From an uncultured Roseburia sp. (GTDB lineage: Bacteria > Bacillota > Clostridia > Lachnospirales > Lachnospiraceae), in assembly GCA_900550935.1 (NCBI GenBank), contig URUD01000006.1, positions 13,213 to 77,212 of the forward strand: a stretch of 64,000 nt of DNA, given 5' to 3'. The notes below the pieces were generated by a model. It was not told the DNA's origin and ran no database searches. It worked only from the letters and a program-made list of their open reading frames with translations. Made by a program: the position numbers and the translations under genes. Shown here one piece after another: positions 18,741 to 26,722 of the stretch (positions are counted from its first letter, which is position 1; each line of letters opens with the position of its first letter).

Positions 18741-19111
18741 TGATTTTCTCCTCCCTTCGCCAGTTTTTTCATTCGCTCTTCCAGATCAGCTTCTTTTACG
18801 GACAGGAAGAAAAGTTCTTCCACCACTTCATCAAACTGTCCAAGCAGCTCCTCCTGTCTGGTATCCAATATTTCTTCCTGCTTCGCTACAAAAGTTCCTC
18901 TCCCGGCTATCGTGTAGAGATAGCCTTCACTCTCTAAATCCCGATATGCTTTCTGGATCGTATTCGGATTGATCGCAAGGCTTGATGCAAGTTCCCGGAC
19001 CGAAGGAAGCTTTTCATCCGCTAACAGCGAACCGGATATCACTAATTTTCGAAATCCGTCTTTGATCTGTTCGTAAATCGGTTTGGAATCCCGGTAATTT
19101 AACTGTATCAA
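18737..19111 (-). CDS. GntR-family repressor, YtrA subfamily, TTG start
   Basis: A 124-residue winged-helix regulator with the GntR DNA-binding block LPSVRELASSLAINPNTI and a short helical tail instead of an effector domain, the mark of the YtrA subfamily. The start is the TTG at 19109-19111, 6 bases after GGGAGGT. The protein then begins MIQLNYRDSKPIYEQ, as known YtrA proteins do; upstream in-frame ATG codons lack a site. It probably represses its own operon with the downstream ATPase and permease genes. Confidence 0.85.
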   Translation of the reverse strand: MIQLNYRDSKPIYEQIKDGFRKLVISGSLLADEKLPSVRELASSLAINPNTIQKAYRDLESEGYLYTIAGRGTFVAKQEEILDTRQEELLGQFDEVVEELFFLSVKEADLEERMKKLAKGGENQ

Positions 19112-19126
19112 AGAAATACCTCCCAT

Positions 19127-19189
19127 CTGTACTAACCGTACTATCTGTTTTAATACAGTTAATATAGCATTGAAGGTATTCGAATACAA
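19127..19189 (-). promoter_or_regulatory. Promoter and probable operator of the YtrA-type operon
   Basis: The -35 TTGTAT (19184-19189) and -10 TATATT (19161-19166) have a 17-base spacer. Just downstream, around the expected start point, are the repeat-rich sequences ACTGTATTAAAACAGAT and AGTACGGTTAGTAC, suitable for a dimeric GntR repressor. Confidence 0.55.
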
Positions 19190-19196
19190 TAAAGAG

Positions 19197-19208
19197 TTTC
19201 CTAGGAAA
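19197..19208. promoter_or_regulatory. Perfect 12-base palindrome TTTCCTAGGAAA
   Basis: It lies 8 bases upstream of the -35 of the YtrA-type operon and 27 bases after the stop of the M42 peptidase gene. Nearby, TTAAGATTCTCTTAA can form a 6-base-pair hairpin without a T run. The role is unknown. Confidence 0.3.
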
Positions 19209-19234
19209 TTTTTAAGATTCTCTTAAGTCCGTTT

Positions 19235-20281
19235 CTATCCAAGATAAGAGCAGAGCAGTGCGAACGTATTCCATACACCGTCTTTATGGCTTCTCTCATA
19301 ACCATGGGAAGCATAGACACCCGCACCGATCAGTCCGTGGCGCACATCGTACCCCGCAGTCAGCGCCACATCCGCATCCGAACCATAGTATGGATAAACA
19401 TCCACTGCAAAATCGAGATTTTCTTTTTTTGCCGCTTCGATCAATCCCGTCACAACGTCATAGTTGTACGGTCCTCTGCTGTCTTTTGCACAGATGGATA
19501 CCTGTGTCTCTTTACAGGTCAGCCCGGTTCCGATACATCCCATATCAACAGAAATGACTTCCGTCACACCCTGCGGGATGGACGCTGCCCCACCATGTCC
19601 AACCTCTTCGTATACCGTAATATGCTGATATACGGTGCGCTCCGGTGTTACCTTTTCTTCTTTTAAATATTTTGCATAGCCTAAGAGGATGCCAACACTT
19701 AATTTGTCATCCAGGAAACGGCTCTTGATGTAGCCACTCTCTGTCACAACGGTCCTCGGGTCAAAGCAGACAAAGTCTCCGACCATAATCCCCAGTTTTT
19801 CCACGTCTTCTTTGCTGGAAACCGGCTCATCGATCACGATCTCAACCTCATCAAAGGTTCTCTTTTTGTCACTGTAATCTCCATTCACATGGACGGACGC
19901 ATTTTCAAGCTGGCAGGTTCCCTCATATACACCGGAAAATCTGGTTGCAATACGACAGTTCTCTGCCTCTGCGTTGTTTGCGTTCATGCCTCCGATCGGG
20001 CTGATCTTTAATCTTCCGTCGCCCCTGATCTCGCGCACCATGCCACCTAAGGTGTCAATATGCGCCTCTAACATGACTGCATCTTCCTTATTTTTACCGC
20101 CAAGGGAAACCAGAATACCTCCCTTTACGGTCAACTGCGGTTCATAGCCCAGTGCACGATACTCTCCCATGACATATTCTGCCACCTGCCTGGTGTAGCC
20201 GGACGGGCTGTCGATCGCAAGGATTTTTTTTGTCTCCTCTACCATATAATCTACATAACTTTTCTGATCTTCTTTTTTCAT
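19235..20281 (-). CDS. M42-family metallo-aminopeptidase
   Basis: A 348-residue cytosolic di-metal aminopeptidase or deblocking peptidase. Visible family features are the metal His in EAHIDTLGG, the RFLDDKLSVG block with metal Asp, the catalytic base and metal Glu in YEEVGHGG, VDMG, and the last metal His in SHGYERSH. M42 enzymes form large tetrahedral particles and trim small peptides. It is the last gene of the lepB-rbgA-lepB-rnhB-fliK-flhB-yraN-pgeF run. No strong terminator follows it. Some relatives have been annotated as cellulase M, which the fold does not support here. Confidence 0.88.
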   Translation of the reverse strand: MKKEDQKSYVDYMVEETKKILAIDSPSGYTRQVAEYVMGEYRALGYEPQLTVKGGILVSLGGKNKEDAVMLEAHIDTLGGMVREIRGDGRLKISPIGGMNANNAEAENCRIATRFSGVYEGTCQLENASVHVNGDYSDKKRTFDEVEIVIDEPVSSKEDVEKLGIMVGDFVCFDPRTVVTESGYIKSRFLDDKLSVGILLGYAKYLKEEKVTPERTVYQHITVYEEVGHGGAASIPQGVTEVISVDMGCIGTGLTCKETQVSICAKDSRGPYNYDVVTGLIEAAKKENLDFAVDVYPYYGSDADVALTAGYDVRHGLIGAGVYASHGYERSHKDGVWNTFALLCSYLG

Positions 20282-20299
20282 TTTCTTTCTTCCTCTCTA

Positions 20300-21163
20300 C
20301 TATTCTTTTAAAAACAGGAACGCACCCAGATTTCCTCTTTTCCCTGCGCTTGCCCGGTGGGAAAACAATACATCAGGGTTACAGCAGGTGCAAAGGTTCG
20401 TTACTGCAAGATGCTCTTTTACTACGTCTGCCTCCTGTAGCACGATCTCATTTGCATGCCAGAGATTCAACTGGTATTTCCCGTTTCCTTTCGGATCTAA
20501 AATTTCCTCTTCTCTGCCCCTAAATTCCCTTTGAAATGCTTCCGCCACATCTTCACTGACTTCATAACATTCCTGACAGATGGATGGTCCGATGGCACAG
20601 ATGACATCCTGCGGCTTTGTTCCGTATTCTCTTTCCATTGCAGCCAAAGTCACCGCTCCCATCCTGCCTACGGTTCCCCGCCAGCCGGAATGGGAAAGTC
20701 CGATCGCACGATGCACCGGATCGACAAAATATAGTGGCACACAGTCCGCATAAAACGTCGCTAACACGAGCCCCGGCTCATCTGTGATCAGGCCATCGAT
20801 ATCCGTATAGCCGCGGTCTTTTACAATGCCACAGCCGGCATCTTCCGCCGTTACTTTTCTCACATTGGTGGTGTGGGTCTGATCGGTAAAGACAAGATCT
20901 TTCGTACTTTTTCCAAGTACCGATGTGATCCGTCTGAAGTTTTCCTCCACGTTTTCTTTTTTATCCCCTCTGGAAAAGCTCAAGTTCATGCTTCCCAAAA
21001 AGCCCTCGCTCACGCCTCCATATCTCGTGGAAAAACAGTGTCCCACGATACCGGTCTGCTCTAGCAGCGGATATTTTAACAGTACAAGTTCTGTTCCATC
21101 CGGCATCGGATACGTTTCCTGTTTTAAAATGGTGTCATTACTTTTATATTTTAACTGATACAA
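20300..21163 (-). CDS. pgeF: Multicopper-oxidase-like purine nucleoside phosphorylase (YfiH/YlmD)
   Basis: A 287-residue member of the DUF152 family, earlier called polyphenol oxidase or laccase domain. Members have been shown to phosphorolyse adenosine and related nucleosides, and the E. coli protein edits peptidoglycan precursors. The metal site residues are present in GLSHSGWRGT, FYADCVP and the C-terminal FSHRASAGKRGNLG. The start is a TTG at 21161-21163, 7 bases after GAGGAAA. No nearer ATG would keep the N-terminal region. Confidence 0.85.
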   Translation of the reverse strand: MYQLKYKSNDTILKQETYPMPDGTELVLLKYPLLEQTGIVGHCFSTRYGGVSEGFLGSMNLSFSRGDKKENVEENFRRITSVLGKSTKDLVFTDQTHTTNVRKVTAEDAGCGIVKDRGYTDIDGLITDEPGLVLATFYADCVPLYFVDPVHRAIGLSHSGWRGTVGRMGAVTLAAMEREYGTKPQDVICAIGPSICQECYEVSEDVAEAFQREFRGREEEILDPKGNGKYQLNLWHANEIVLQEADVVKEHLAVTNLCTCCNPDVLFSHRASAGKRGNLGAFLFLKE

Positions 21164-21177
21164 GGCAGTTTCCTCTC

Positions 21178-21540
21178 TTACCCCTGAAATTCAAACGCAT
21201 TTTTCAGATGCGTTACCTGTCCGTCGTCCCCATAAATGGAGATCACATCAAAACGGCAGGGACGTCCTTCTGCATAACCGTGGTACGCATAATAATGTAA
21301 CGCAGTCTTACTGATCCGTCTCTGCTTTTTTCCATTCACTGCCTCCTGTGGCATGCCGCACACGCTGCTGCTGCGGTATTTTATCTCACAAAAGACAAGT
21401 GTTCCATCTGCCTCTTCGGCGATCAGGTCGATCTCTCCCGAAGCGGTGCGGTAATTCTGTTCCAGAATACGATAGCCCTTCTGCTTTAAATAGTCCGCTG
21501 CAAAACGCTCGTACTCTGCTCCCATTTTTCGTTTGTTCAT
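21178..21540 (-). CDS. yraN: UPF0102 protein YraN, putative PD-(D/E)XK nuclease fold
   Basis: A 120-residue protein with the family blocks GAEYERFAADYLKQKGY and NYRTASGEIDLIAEE, followed by FCEIKYRS. The Asp and Glu-x-Lys of a PD-(D/E)XK nuclease core are thus present. Its function is not established; Holliday-junction-resolvase-like activity has been proposed for the fold. Its ATG overlaps the stop of the FlhB-like gene (ATGA). Location next to rnhB is conserved across many bacteria. Confidence 0.9.
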   Translation of the reverse strand: MNKRKMGAEYERFAADYLKQKGYRILEQNYRTASGEIDLIAEEADGTLVFCEIKYRSSSVCGMPQEAVNGKKQRRISKTALHYYAYHGYAEGRPCRFDVISIYGDDGQVTHLKNAFEFQG

Positions 21541-21836
21541 AGTAATCCTGCTTTGTCCAGTTTTGCCTTCATGCGATCCATGTCATCCACAAAGACAAGG
21601 ATCTCTGCCACCACGTCATACAGTTCCGGCGGGATCGCATCCCCGATCTGTAATCTGGAAAGCGTTTCCGCTAACTTGTTATCCTGATAAAACGGAACAT
21701 CATTTTCTTTTGCCTTTTCAATGATACGCTCTGCGACCTCGCCCTTTCCGGTTGCAAGTATCTTCGGTGCACGGTCTCCCGGTTCGTAGGCAAGTGCAAC
21801 AGCTGTCTTTAATTCTTTTTTTTCCTGTTGCTGCAT
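21537..21836 (-). CDS. FlhB C-terminal-domain-like protein (FlhX type)
   Basis: The 99-residue protein matches the cytoplasmic export-switch domain of FlhB/EscU (AVALAYEPGDRAPKILATG and IPPELYDVVAEILVFV). It starts just after where the auto-cleavage motif NPTH would stand, so that motif is absent. There are no membrane segments. The start at 21836 follows GGGAG; a slightly longer start at 21851 is possible. It is encoded with a FliK-like protein, as in many Clostridia, which suggests a shared role as a specificity-switch partner, but the function outside the flagellar operon is unproven. Confidence 0.82.
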   Translation of the reverse strand: MQQQEKKELKTAVALAYEPGDRAPKILATGKGEVAERIIEKAKENDVPFYQDNKLAETLSRLQIGDAIPPELYDVVAEILVFVDDMDRMKAKLDKAGLL

Positions 21837-21854
21837 CCTCTTTTCTCCCATCTC

Positions 21855-23786
21855 TTATGCTTTCATATCAAATGAATAACGGCGCAGGGTTCCTGCCGGT
21901 GGCAGATCCTGCTCTAAAAAGTCGGTTACAAAATCCACTTTCTTTGACTCATTCGTGATCGATATCTTACAGGTATATCCCCGCTTTTGCAGCCGCTTCT
22001 CTAAGATCGGCAGATGTTTTTCCAACAGATCATAGGAAGCATCATTGTCAATGTAAAATCTGGTATTCACATTTTTGCGGAGCATTTTTACAGAAACATC
22101 TGTAGAGCCCAGATGCTCGAGATCCAGGTGTAAAAACGCAGTCAGCTCCGCATCCGGATTGCTTAAATTTTTTTTATTCGTGTATACATATAACTCGCCG
22201 GAAGCATTCTGTCCGGTCAGTTTTAACGGGATCTGGACATAGGTGTAGATCTGGTTCATCTGGTTCATAAATTCCACATTGGACTGCACCTGCGATGCAC
22301 TTGCAGAAAAGCTGTTTTCGGTTGCTCCTGCCAACTGCATCGCGTGTTCGATCTGGTTCATCTGCCGTTCCATTTTTTCATAGAACTGGCTGACTTTTTC
22401 CCCATTTGTGACCTCTTCCGGCCGCATTGTCCACTGTTTTTCTATTACATTACGAAGCAGTGTCTGAAATTCTCTACTTGCAAACAGTTTTGACACGCCG
22501 GAAAATCCATACTGGCTGTTCTGCGCAATCGCGTTCCGTACGGTCTGTAAAAATTCTTCTGCAGTCATGTTCTTCTGAAATTCCACATCCTGAAATCCAG
22601 ATGGTGTTTTCTCTGCGATCTGCCGCTCTGCCGCACCGGTCGCATCCTCTGACATCGTATCGACAAAAACTTCCTCCGGCTGACCAAACAGCTCGGTGTT
22701 TCCGGTCAGTGTCGGAATATTCCGAAGCAGGTGTTTTAAATGTGTGACCTGTCCCTCATCCAGTAACTGCTCGATGGTCTGCGGAACAACGGTCCTCTGT
22801 ACCTCTCCCGCTTCTTCCGGTTGCATCATTCTGGAAGTATCCTGTCCCTGCACCGTCTCCTGCTGCCCGGCTCCGATCTCCTGCATGATGTCGGCTGCCA
22901 CACCATTCGATGCCATTGCATCGGATGGTATTGGATTCGATGTCGTTGCATTCGATGTTGCTGCCTCGCCCGTTATTGTTTCAGCCGCTGCTTCACCTGC
23001 CACTGCCTCGCCTGTTGTTGCTGCTTCTCCTTGCAATGTTTCTGCTGCCTCGCCTGTCAGTTCGCCGGTCTGCATCCCTTCCTGCAATGCCGCTTCCGGG
23101 TCTCCTGTTACGATATCTAAAAGGTTGCTGTAGAGTAAAAACGCATCCTCTGCCTGTAAGTCTTCCCCTCCAAGCGACCAGAGTACCTGATCGATCGCCT
23201 CATCCACGTCTCCCATGATCGCATAGGAATCTGCCTGATAATTCTCAAACTGCGCCGCGGATTCAATCGAGATCGGCAACCCGACCTTCGTCATCTGAAC
23301 TAATGTCGATACCTTGACATCAGGATTGCTGTTTAGCACTCTCGTCATGTCTAAGATGCTCTGCTTTCCGATCGACATCTGCTCTTTCATCATCACATCC
23401 ACCATTGCAACACTGCGCTCATTTGCCGGAACGCCTGCCGCAGAAAGTGCATTCAAAAGGATCGGATTATTGACTCCGCTTTCCGTCGTGTACGGCTTGA
23501 TGGCTACCGTATTTCCATCGTTGGAACGCACCTGAAAAAACATGGAATCTCCCGGACTCAAATTGATCTTTCCATCCAGTCGGGCAGAGATTGTCTGTCC
23601 ATTGCTTAGTGAAAGCATCACTCTGCCGTTTTTGATGTTACTTACCGTTCCCTCAAAAATCGTTCCGGTCTCGAGTTCTCCAAATGTTGAGACCATTTTT
23701 CCGGAACTCTGCGCACTCTGCAATTCATCGGAACTGTTACTTGTGATATTTTTATTATATTGTCCAAGCATCTCGGATATCCGCAT
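21855..23786 (-). CDS. FliK-like hook-length-control family protein
   Basis: A 643-residue protein with a low-complexity middle (about 265-330) rich in Gly-Glu-Ala and Ala-Thr-Ser-Asn repeats. Its C-terminal domain of about 130 residues (IPLKLTGQNASGELYVY, then AFLHLDLEHLGSTDVSV) resembles the FliK substrate-switch domain. It is coupled to the FlhB-like gene, matching the FliK-FlhB interaction known from flagellar export. The ATG at 23786 follows GGAGG by 5 bases; the longer frame opens with a TTG inside that site. It lies outside a flagellar operon, so a role in flagella is inferred only. Confidence 0.75.
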   Translation of the reverse strand: MRISEMLGQYNKNITSNSSDELQSAQSSGKMVSTFGELETGTIFEGTVSNIKNGRVMLSLSNGQTISARLDGKINLSPGDSMFFQVRSNDGNTVAIKPYTTESGVNNPILLNALSAAGVPANERSVAMVDVMMKEQMSIGKQSILDMTRVLNSNPDVKVSTLVQMTKVGLPISIESAAQFENYQADSYAIMGDVDEAIDQVLWSLGGEDLQAEDAFLLYSNLLDIVTGDPEAALQEGMQTGELTGEAAETLQGEAATTGEAVAGEAAAETITGEAATSNATTSNPIPSDAMASNGVAADIMQEIGAGQQETVQGQDTSRMMQPEEAGEVQRTVVPQTIEQLLDEGQVTHLKHLLRNIPTLTGNTELFGQPEEVFVDTMSEDATGAAERQIAEKTPSGFQDVEFQKNMTAEEFLQTVRNAIAQNSQYGFSGVSKLFASREFQTLLRNVIEKQWTMRPEEVTNGEKVSQFYEKMERQMNQIEHAMQLAGATENSFSASASQVQSNVEFMNQMNQIYTYVQIPLKLTGQNASGELYVYTNKKNLSNPDAELTAFLHLDLEHLGSTDVSVKMLRKNVNTRFYIDNDASYDLLEKHLPILEKRLQKRGYTCKISITNESKKVDFVTDFLEQDLPPAGTLRRYSFDMKA

Positions 23787-23799
23787 GATTTCCTCCAAA

Positions 23800-24558
23800 C
23801 TATACGAAGTTTTTGATAAAGCTCATCCGGTGGATCGGTGATGGTCCGACCTCTTTTAATGCCTTGATATGATCTGCCGAGCCATAGCCTTTGTTAGATG
23901 CAAATCCATACTCCGGCAGCATTTTGTCATATTCCACCATGAGCCTGTCCCTTGTCACTTTGGCAATGATGCTCGCCGCACCGATGGAAATGCTCTTTGC
24001 ATCTCCTTTTATGATCGGCACCTGCCGGATCAAAACGCCCGGTATCGTAACTGCATCATTTAATAATATATCGGGTTTTACTTCCAATTTGCTTATAGCC
24101 TCACGCATGGCTTCGTAAGTCGCCTGTAAGATATTGATCTCATCAATCCTCGCCGGTCCAACCATGCCGATCCCGGTCGCAACGGCTTTTTCCATGATGA
24201 CATCGTAAAGCTCTTCCCGCTTTGCTGCCGAAAGCTTTTTAGAGTCGTTGATGTATAAGATGTCACAGTCTTTTGGCAGAATGACTGCGCCTGCCACAAC
24301 AGGTCCTGCCAACGGTCCTCTTCCTACTTCATCAATGCCACAGATATAACCGCAGGCAGCGTATTCTTCTTCGTAGCGTTTTAGTTTCCTGCACCGCTCC
24401 AATTCTGCCCCATATTTTTCCTGTCTTTTTCTTGCCTGCTCGACGAGTTTTACGACTCCGCTCCGCTCATCTTTTTCATAGGTTTCTATAAAACAAGGCA
24501 GCATTGTATCCTCTGCCGCCTTTAGTTCTTCTTTGATCTCTCCGATTTTCTTTTCCAT
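23800..24558 (-). CDS. rnhB: Ribonuclease HII
   Basis: Cleaves RNA in RNA-DNA hybrids, removing ribonucleotides and lagging-strand primers. The 252-residue protein has an N-terminal extension of about 70 residues common in Firmicute RNase HII. The catalytic core follows: GIDEVGRGPLAGPVVAGAV with the first Asp-Glu, NDSKKLS, the Asp of LLNDAVTIP, and the last catalytic Asp in KVTRDRLM. It lies in the conserved lepB-rbgA-rnhB-yraN neighbourhood. Confidence 0.95.
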   Translation of the reverse strand: MEKKIGEIKEELKAAEDTMLPCFIETYEKDERSGVVKLVEQARKRQEKYGAELERCRKLKRYEEEYAACGYICGIDEVGRGPLAGPVVAGAVILPKDCDILYINDSKKLSAAKREELYDVIMEKAVATGIGMVGPARIDEINILQATYEAMREAISKLEVKPDILLNDAVTIPGVLIRQVPIIKGDAKSISIGAASIIAKVTRDRLMVEYDKMLPEYGFASNKGYGSADHIKALKEVGPSPIHRMSFIKNFV

Positions 24559-24577
24559 TTCCGGTCATCCTTCCTGT

Positions 24578-25117
24578 CTACCCATCCAGCGCGCCGATCT
24601 TTGTAAACGGATAGATCCGCCACCTTGCCTTGCCCAGTATCGCTTCCCGCCGGATCAGTCCAACTCTTTTGTCTCTGCTGTCCATGCTCTTGTTCCGATT
24701 ATCGCCCAGTACGAAATAGCTGTCATCATCCAGCGTGATCTCCTCGATCGCACAGCCGGGATTTTTTATGACTTCTTTTCCGTAGGATTCCTGCAACCGT
24801 TCCCCGTTTATGTAGATGCTCCCCTCTTCATCGATCCGCACGGTCTCTCCGGGCAGTCCAATGATCCGTTTGATATAATAGGTGCCGTCCTGATAGGGAA
24901 ACACGATAATATCAAACCGCTCCGGTTCATGAAACCGGTAAGTCAGCTTGTCCACGATCAGGTTGTCCCCATTATTTAAGGTTGGCTGCATGGACGAACC
25001 GCTTACCACCGTGCGCTGTCCCACAAACAAAATGATAAAAAATGCTGCCGCAAATACTACGATCACATACAGGATGAAATCGATCAGAGCACGCCTTTTC
25101 TTTCTTTCTGCGTTCAT
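24578..25117 (-). CDS. lepB: Signal peptidase I, copy 1
   Basis: A 179-residue type I leader peptidase with one N-terminal membrane segment (about residues 14-34). The catalytic Ser lies in SGSSMQPTL and the catalytic Lys in YYIKRIIGLPGETV; box E GDNRNKSMDSR is present. It cleaves signal peptides on the outer membrane face. The start at 25117 has GGAGAG 10 bases upstream and overlaps the rbgA stop by a few bases. A second, different lepB lies on the other side of rbgA. Confidence 0.92.
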   Translation of the reverse strand: MNAERKKRRALIDFILYVIVVFAAAFFIILFVGQRTVVSGSSMQPTLNNGDNLIVDKLTYRFHEPERFDIIVFPYQDGTYYIKRIIGLPGETVRIDEEGSIYINGERLQESYGKEVIKNPGCAIEEITLDDDSYFVLGDNRNKSMDSRDKRVGLIRREAILGKARWRIYPFTKIGALDG

Positions 25118-25121
25118 GCTG

Positions 25122-25973
25122 CTAGTTCTCTCCATCCGGCACTTCTATTGTGATCCTGCCCAGTTTGCCACTGCGAAATTCATCGATCAGAAGTGTCGCT
25201 GCCTTGCTGTAATCCAGTTCATTTCCCCTGGAAATACATTTTCGGTTCTCTGCGATCTGCCGCAGTATCTCTGCCGGTGCCACGCTCTCATCCACCTGAT
25301 AGCGTTCTTTTAAAATGCCCGGATATGCCTCGGTCAAAAGCTTGATCAGCTCTAACGATAATTCGTCGATATTTAAGATTTCATCCTTGATCGCGCCGAT
25401 CAGTGCCAGACGAAGTCCGACTTTCTGGTCTTCAAATTTCGGCCACAGGATACCCGGTGTGTCTAATAATTCAACGTTTTTGTTAAGTCTGATCCACTGT
25501 TTTCCCTTGGTCACTCCCGGTTTATTTCCGGTCTTTGCACATGCCTTTCCGGCGTAGGAATTGATAAAAGTGGATTTTCCAACATTTGGGATACCAACAA
25601 CCATCGCACGCACCGGGCGGTTTAAGATGCCCCTTTTCCGGTCACGTTCGATCTTTTCTTTACATGCCTCCATCACAACATTGGTCACATTTTTCATGCC
25701 CGCCTTGCTTCTGGAATCCAGACACACGACAAAATATCCTTTTTTACGGAAAAATTCTGCCCATTCCTGATTTCTCTTTTCATCGGAAAGATCCGATTTG
25801 TTCATCAGGATCAACCGGTATTTGTTCTTACCGAGTTCATCAATATCTGGGTTTCTGCTGCTGAGCGGTATTCTGGCATCTACCAGTTCTATTACTAAAT
25901 CGATTAATTTTATATCTTCCTGCATTTGACGTTTTGCTTTTGTCATATGCCCCGGGTACCATTGAAACTGCAT
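25122..25973 (-). CDS. rbgA: Ribosome biogenesis GTPase A
   Basis: A 283-residue circularly permuted GTPase (YlqF family) that drives late 50S assembly. The order of motifs is G4 NKSD near residue 59, then G1 GIPNVGKST near residue 125, then G3 DTPG near 170, as expected for permutation. The N-terminal WYPGHMTKAKRQ is the family signature. The C-terminal helical domain ends the protein. It lies between two signal peptidase genes. Confidence 0.95.
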   Translation of the reverse strand: MQFQWYPGHMTKAKRQMQEDIKLIDLVIELVDARIPLSSRNPDIDELGKNKYRLILMNKSDLSDEKRNQEWAEFFRKKGYFVVCLDSRSKAGMKNVTNVVMEACKEKIERDRKRGILNRPVRAMVVGIPNVGKSTFINSYAGKACAKTGNKPGVTKGKQWIRLNKNVELLDTPGILWPKFEDQKVGLRLALIGAIKDEILNIDELSLELIKLLTEAYPGILKERYQVDESVAPAEILRQIAENRKCISRGNELDYSKAATLLIDEFRSGKLGRITIEVPDGEN

Positions 25974-26012
25974 ATTTCCCTCATTTCTGCGGATACTCCG
26001 CTTATTTTACTG

Positions 26013-26600
26013 CTAGGAAAAGAACCCAAAGCTGGAAAACGGTGCTACCCGAAACCAGGCTTTTCCTATGATATAATCTTTTTTTATGTTGCCGATATTC
26101 GCATACCGGCTGTCCTCACTGTTATTCCGGTTATCTCCAAGTACAAAATATTCATCCGAATCCAGCGTAATCTCTTCAGATGCAAGTCCTGCCTCCTCGA
26201 TTGCTGCTGCCTCGATCTCTTCTTTATAGACTTCGCCATTGATGTAAACCGCTCCATTCTGGATCAGCACCGTATCGCCTGGCACGCCGATCACGCGCTT
26301 TACATAATAATGTGATTTTTCATTTCCGTTTGGCAGGAATACGATAATATCACCGCGCTTCGGATCTGTCACTTTATAAACGAAACGGTTTACGAGTATC
26401 TCATCCCCGCTGACTAAAGTTGGCGACATCGACTGTCCGACCACACTCGTGCGCAATCCGATAAAATAGACAAAAGTAAAGGCAAGCACGATTGCAAGCA
26501 GGATCTCTATCATCCACGAAAACACTTCCCTGACCGCAGTAACATTTATCTTTCTTTTTTGTCTTCCAAAGTTTAATCCTTCTCTACCACGTCTGCCCAC
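26013..26600 (-). CDS. lepB: Signal peptidase I, copy 2, GTG start
   Basis: A 195-residue type I signal peptidase. A basic N-terminal stretch of about 20 residues precedes the single membrane segment (about 28-48). The catalytic Ser is in VGQSMSPTL and the Lys in YYVKRVIGVPGDTV; box E is GDNRNNSEDSR. The GTG start has GGAGA 5 bases upstream. It shares under half its residues with the copy at 24578-25117, so the two are old paralogues. It has its own predicted promoter. Confidence 0.92.
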   Translation of the reverse strand: MGRRGREGLNFGRQKRKINVTAVREVFSWMIEILLAIVLAFTFVYFIGLRTSVVGQSMSPTLVSGDEILVNRFVYKVTDPKRGDIIVFLPNGNEKSHYYVKRVIGVPGDTVLIQNGAVYINGEVYKEEIEAAAIEEAGLASEEITLDSDEYFVLGDNRNNSEDSRYANIGNIKKDYIIGKAWFRVAPFSSFGFFS

Positions 26601-26636
26601 AATGTTCTCCTTCCGTATCTACACAACATCGTGTTC

Positions 26637-26665
26637 ATTTTAGCATAAAGCGTTTTTGTGCGCAA
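26637..26665 (-). promoter_or_regulatory. Predicted promoter of the lepB-rbgA-lepB-rnhB unit
   Basis: The -35 TTGCGC (26660-26665) and -10 TAAAAT (26637-26642) are separated by 17 bases, with an extended -10 TGC. It lies immediately after the terminator of the chemoreceptor gene and 36 bases before the lepB start. Confidence 0.6.
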
Positions 26666-26703
26666 GAAAAAGGGCAGAATCCAAAAGGATCTGCCGTTTT
26701 TTC
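26666..26703. terminator. Terminator after the chemoreceptor gene, usable on both strands
   Basis: GGCAGA-TCC pairs with GGA-TCTGCC around an AAAA/TTTT loop with a single-base bulge. T runs flank both ends (CTTTTTC on the minus strand, CGTTTTTTC on the plus strand). It follows the stop at 26723. Confidence 0.85.
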
Positions 26704-26722
26704 AGAAGTGGTTTTTAAAATT

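Noticed and set aside
22696..23133. Plus-strand frames opposite the fliK-like gene
   Set aside because: Ser/Ala/Pro-rich mirror of the repetitive middle of the FliK-like protein.
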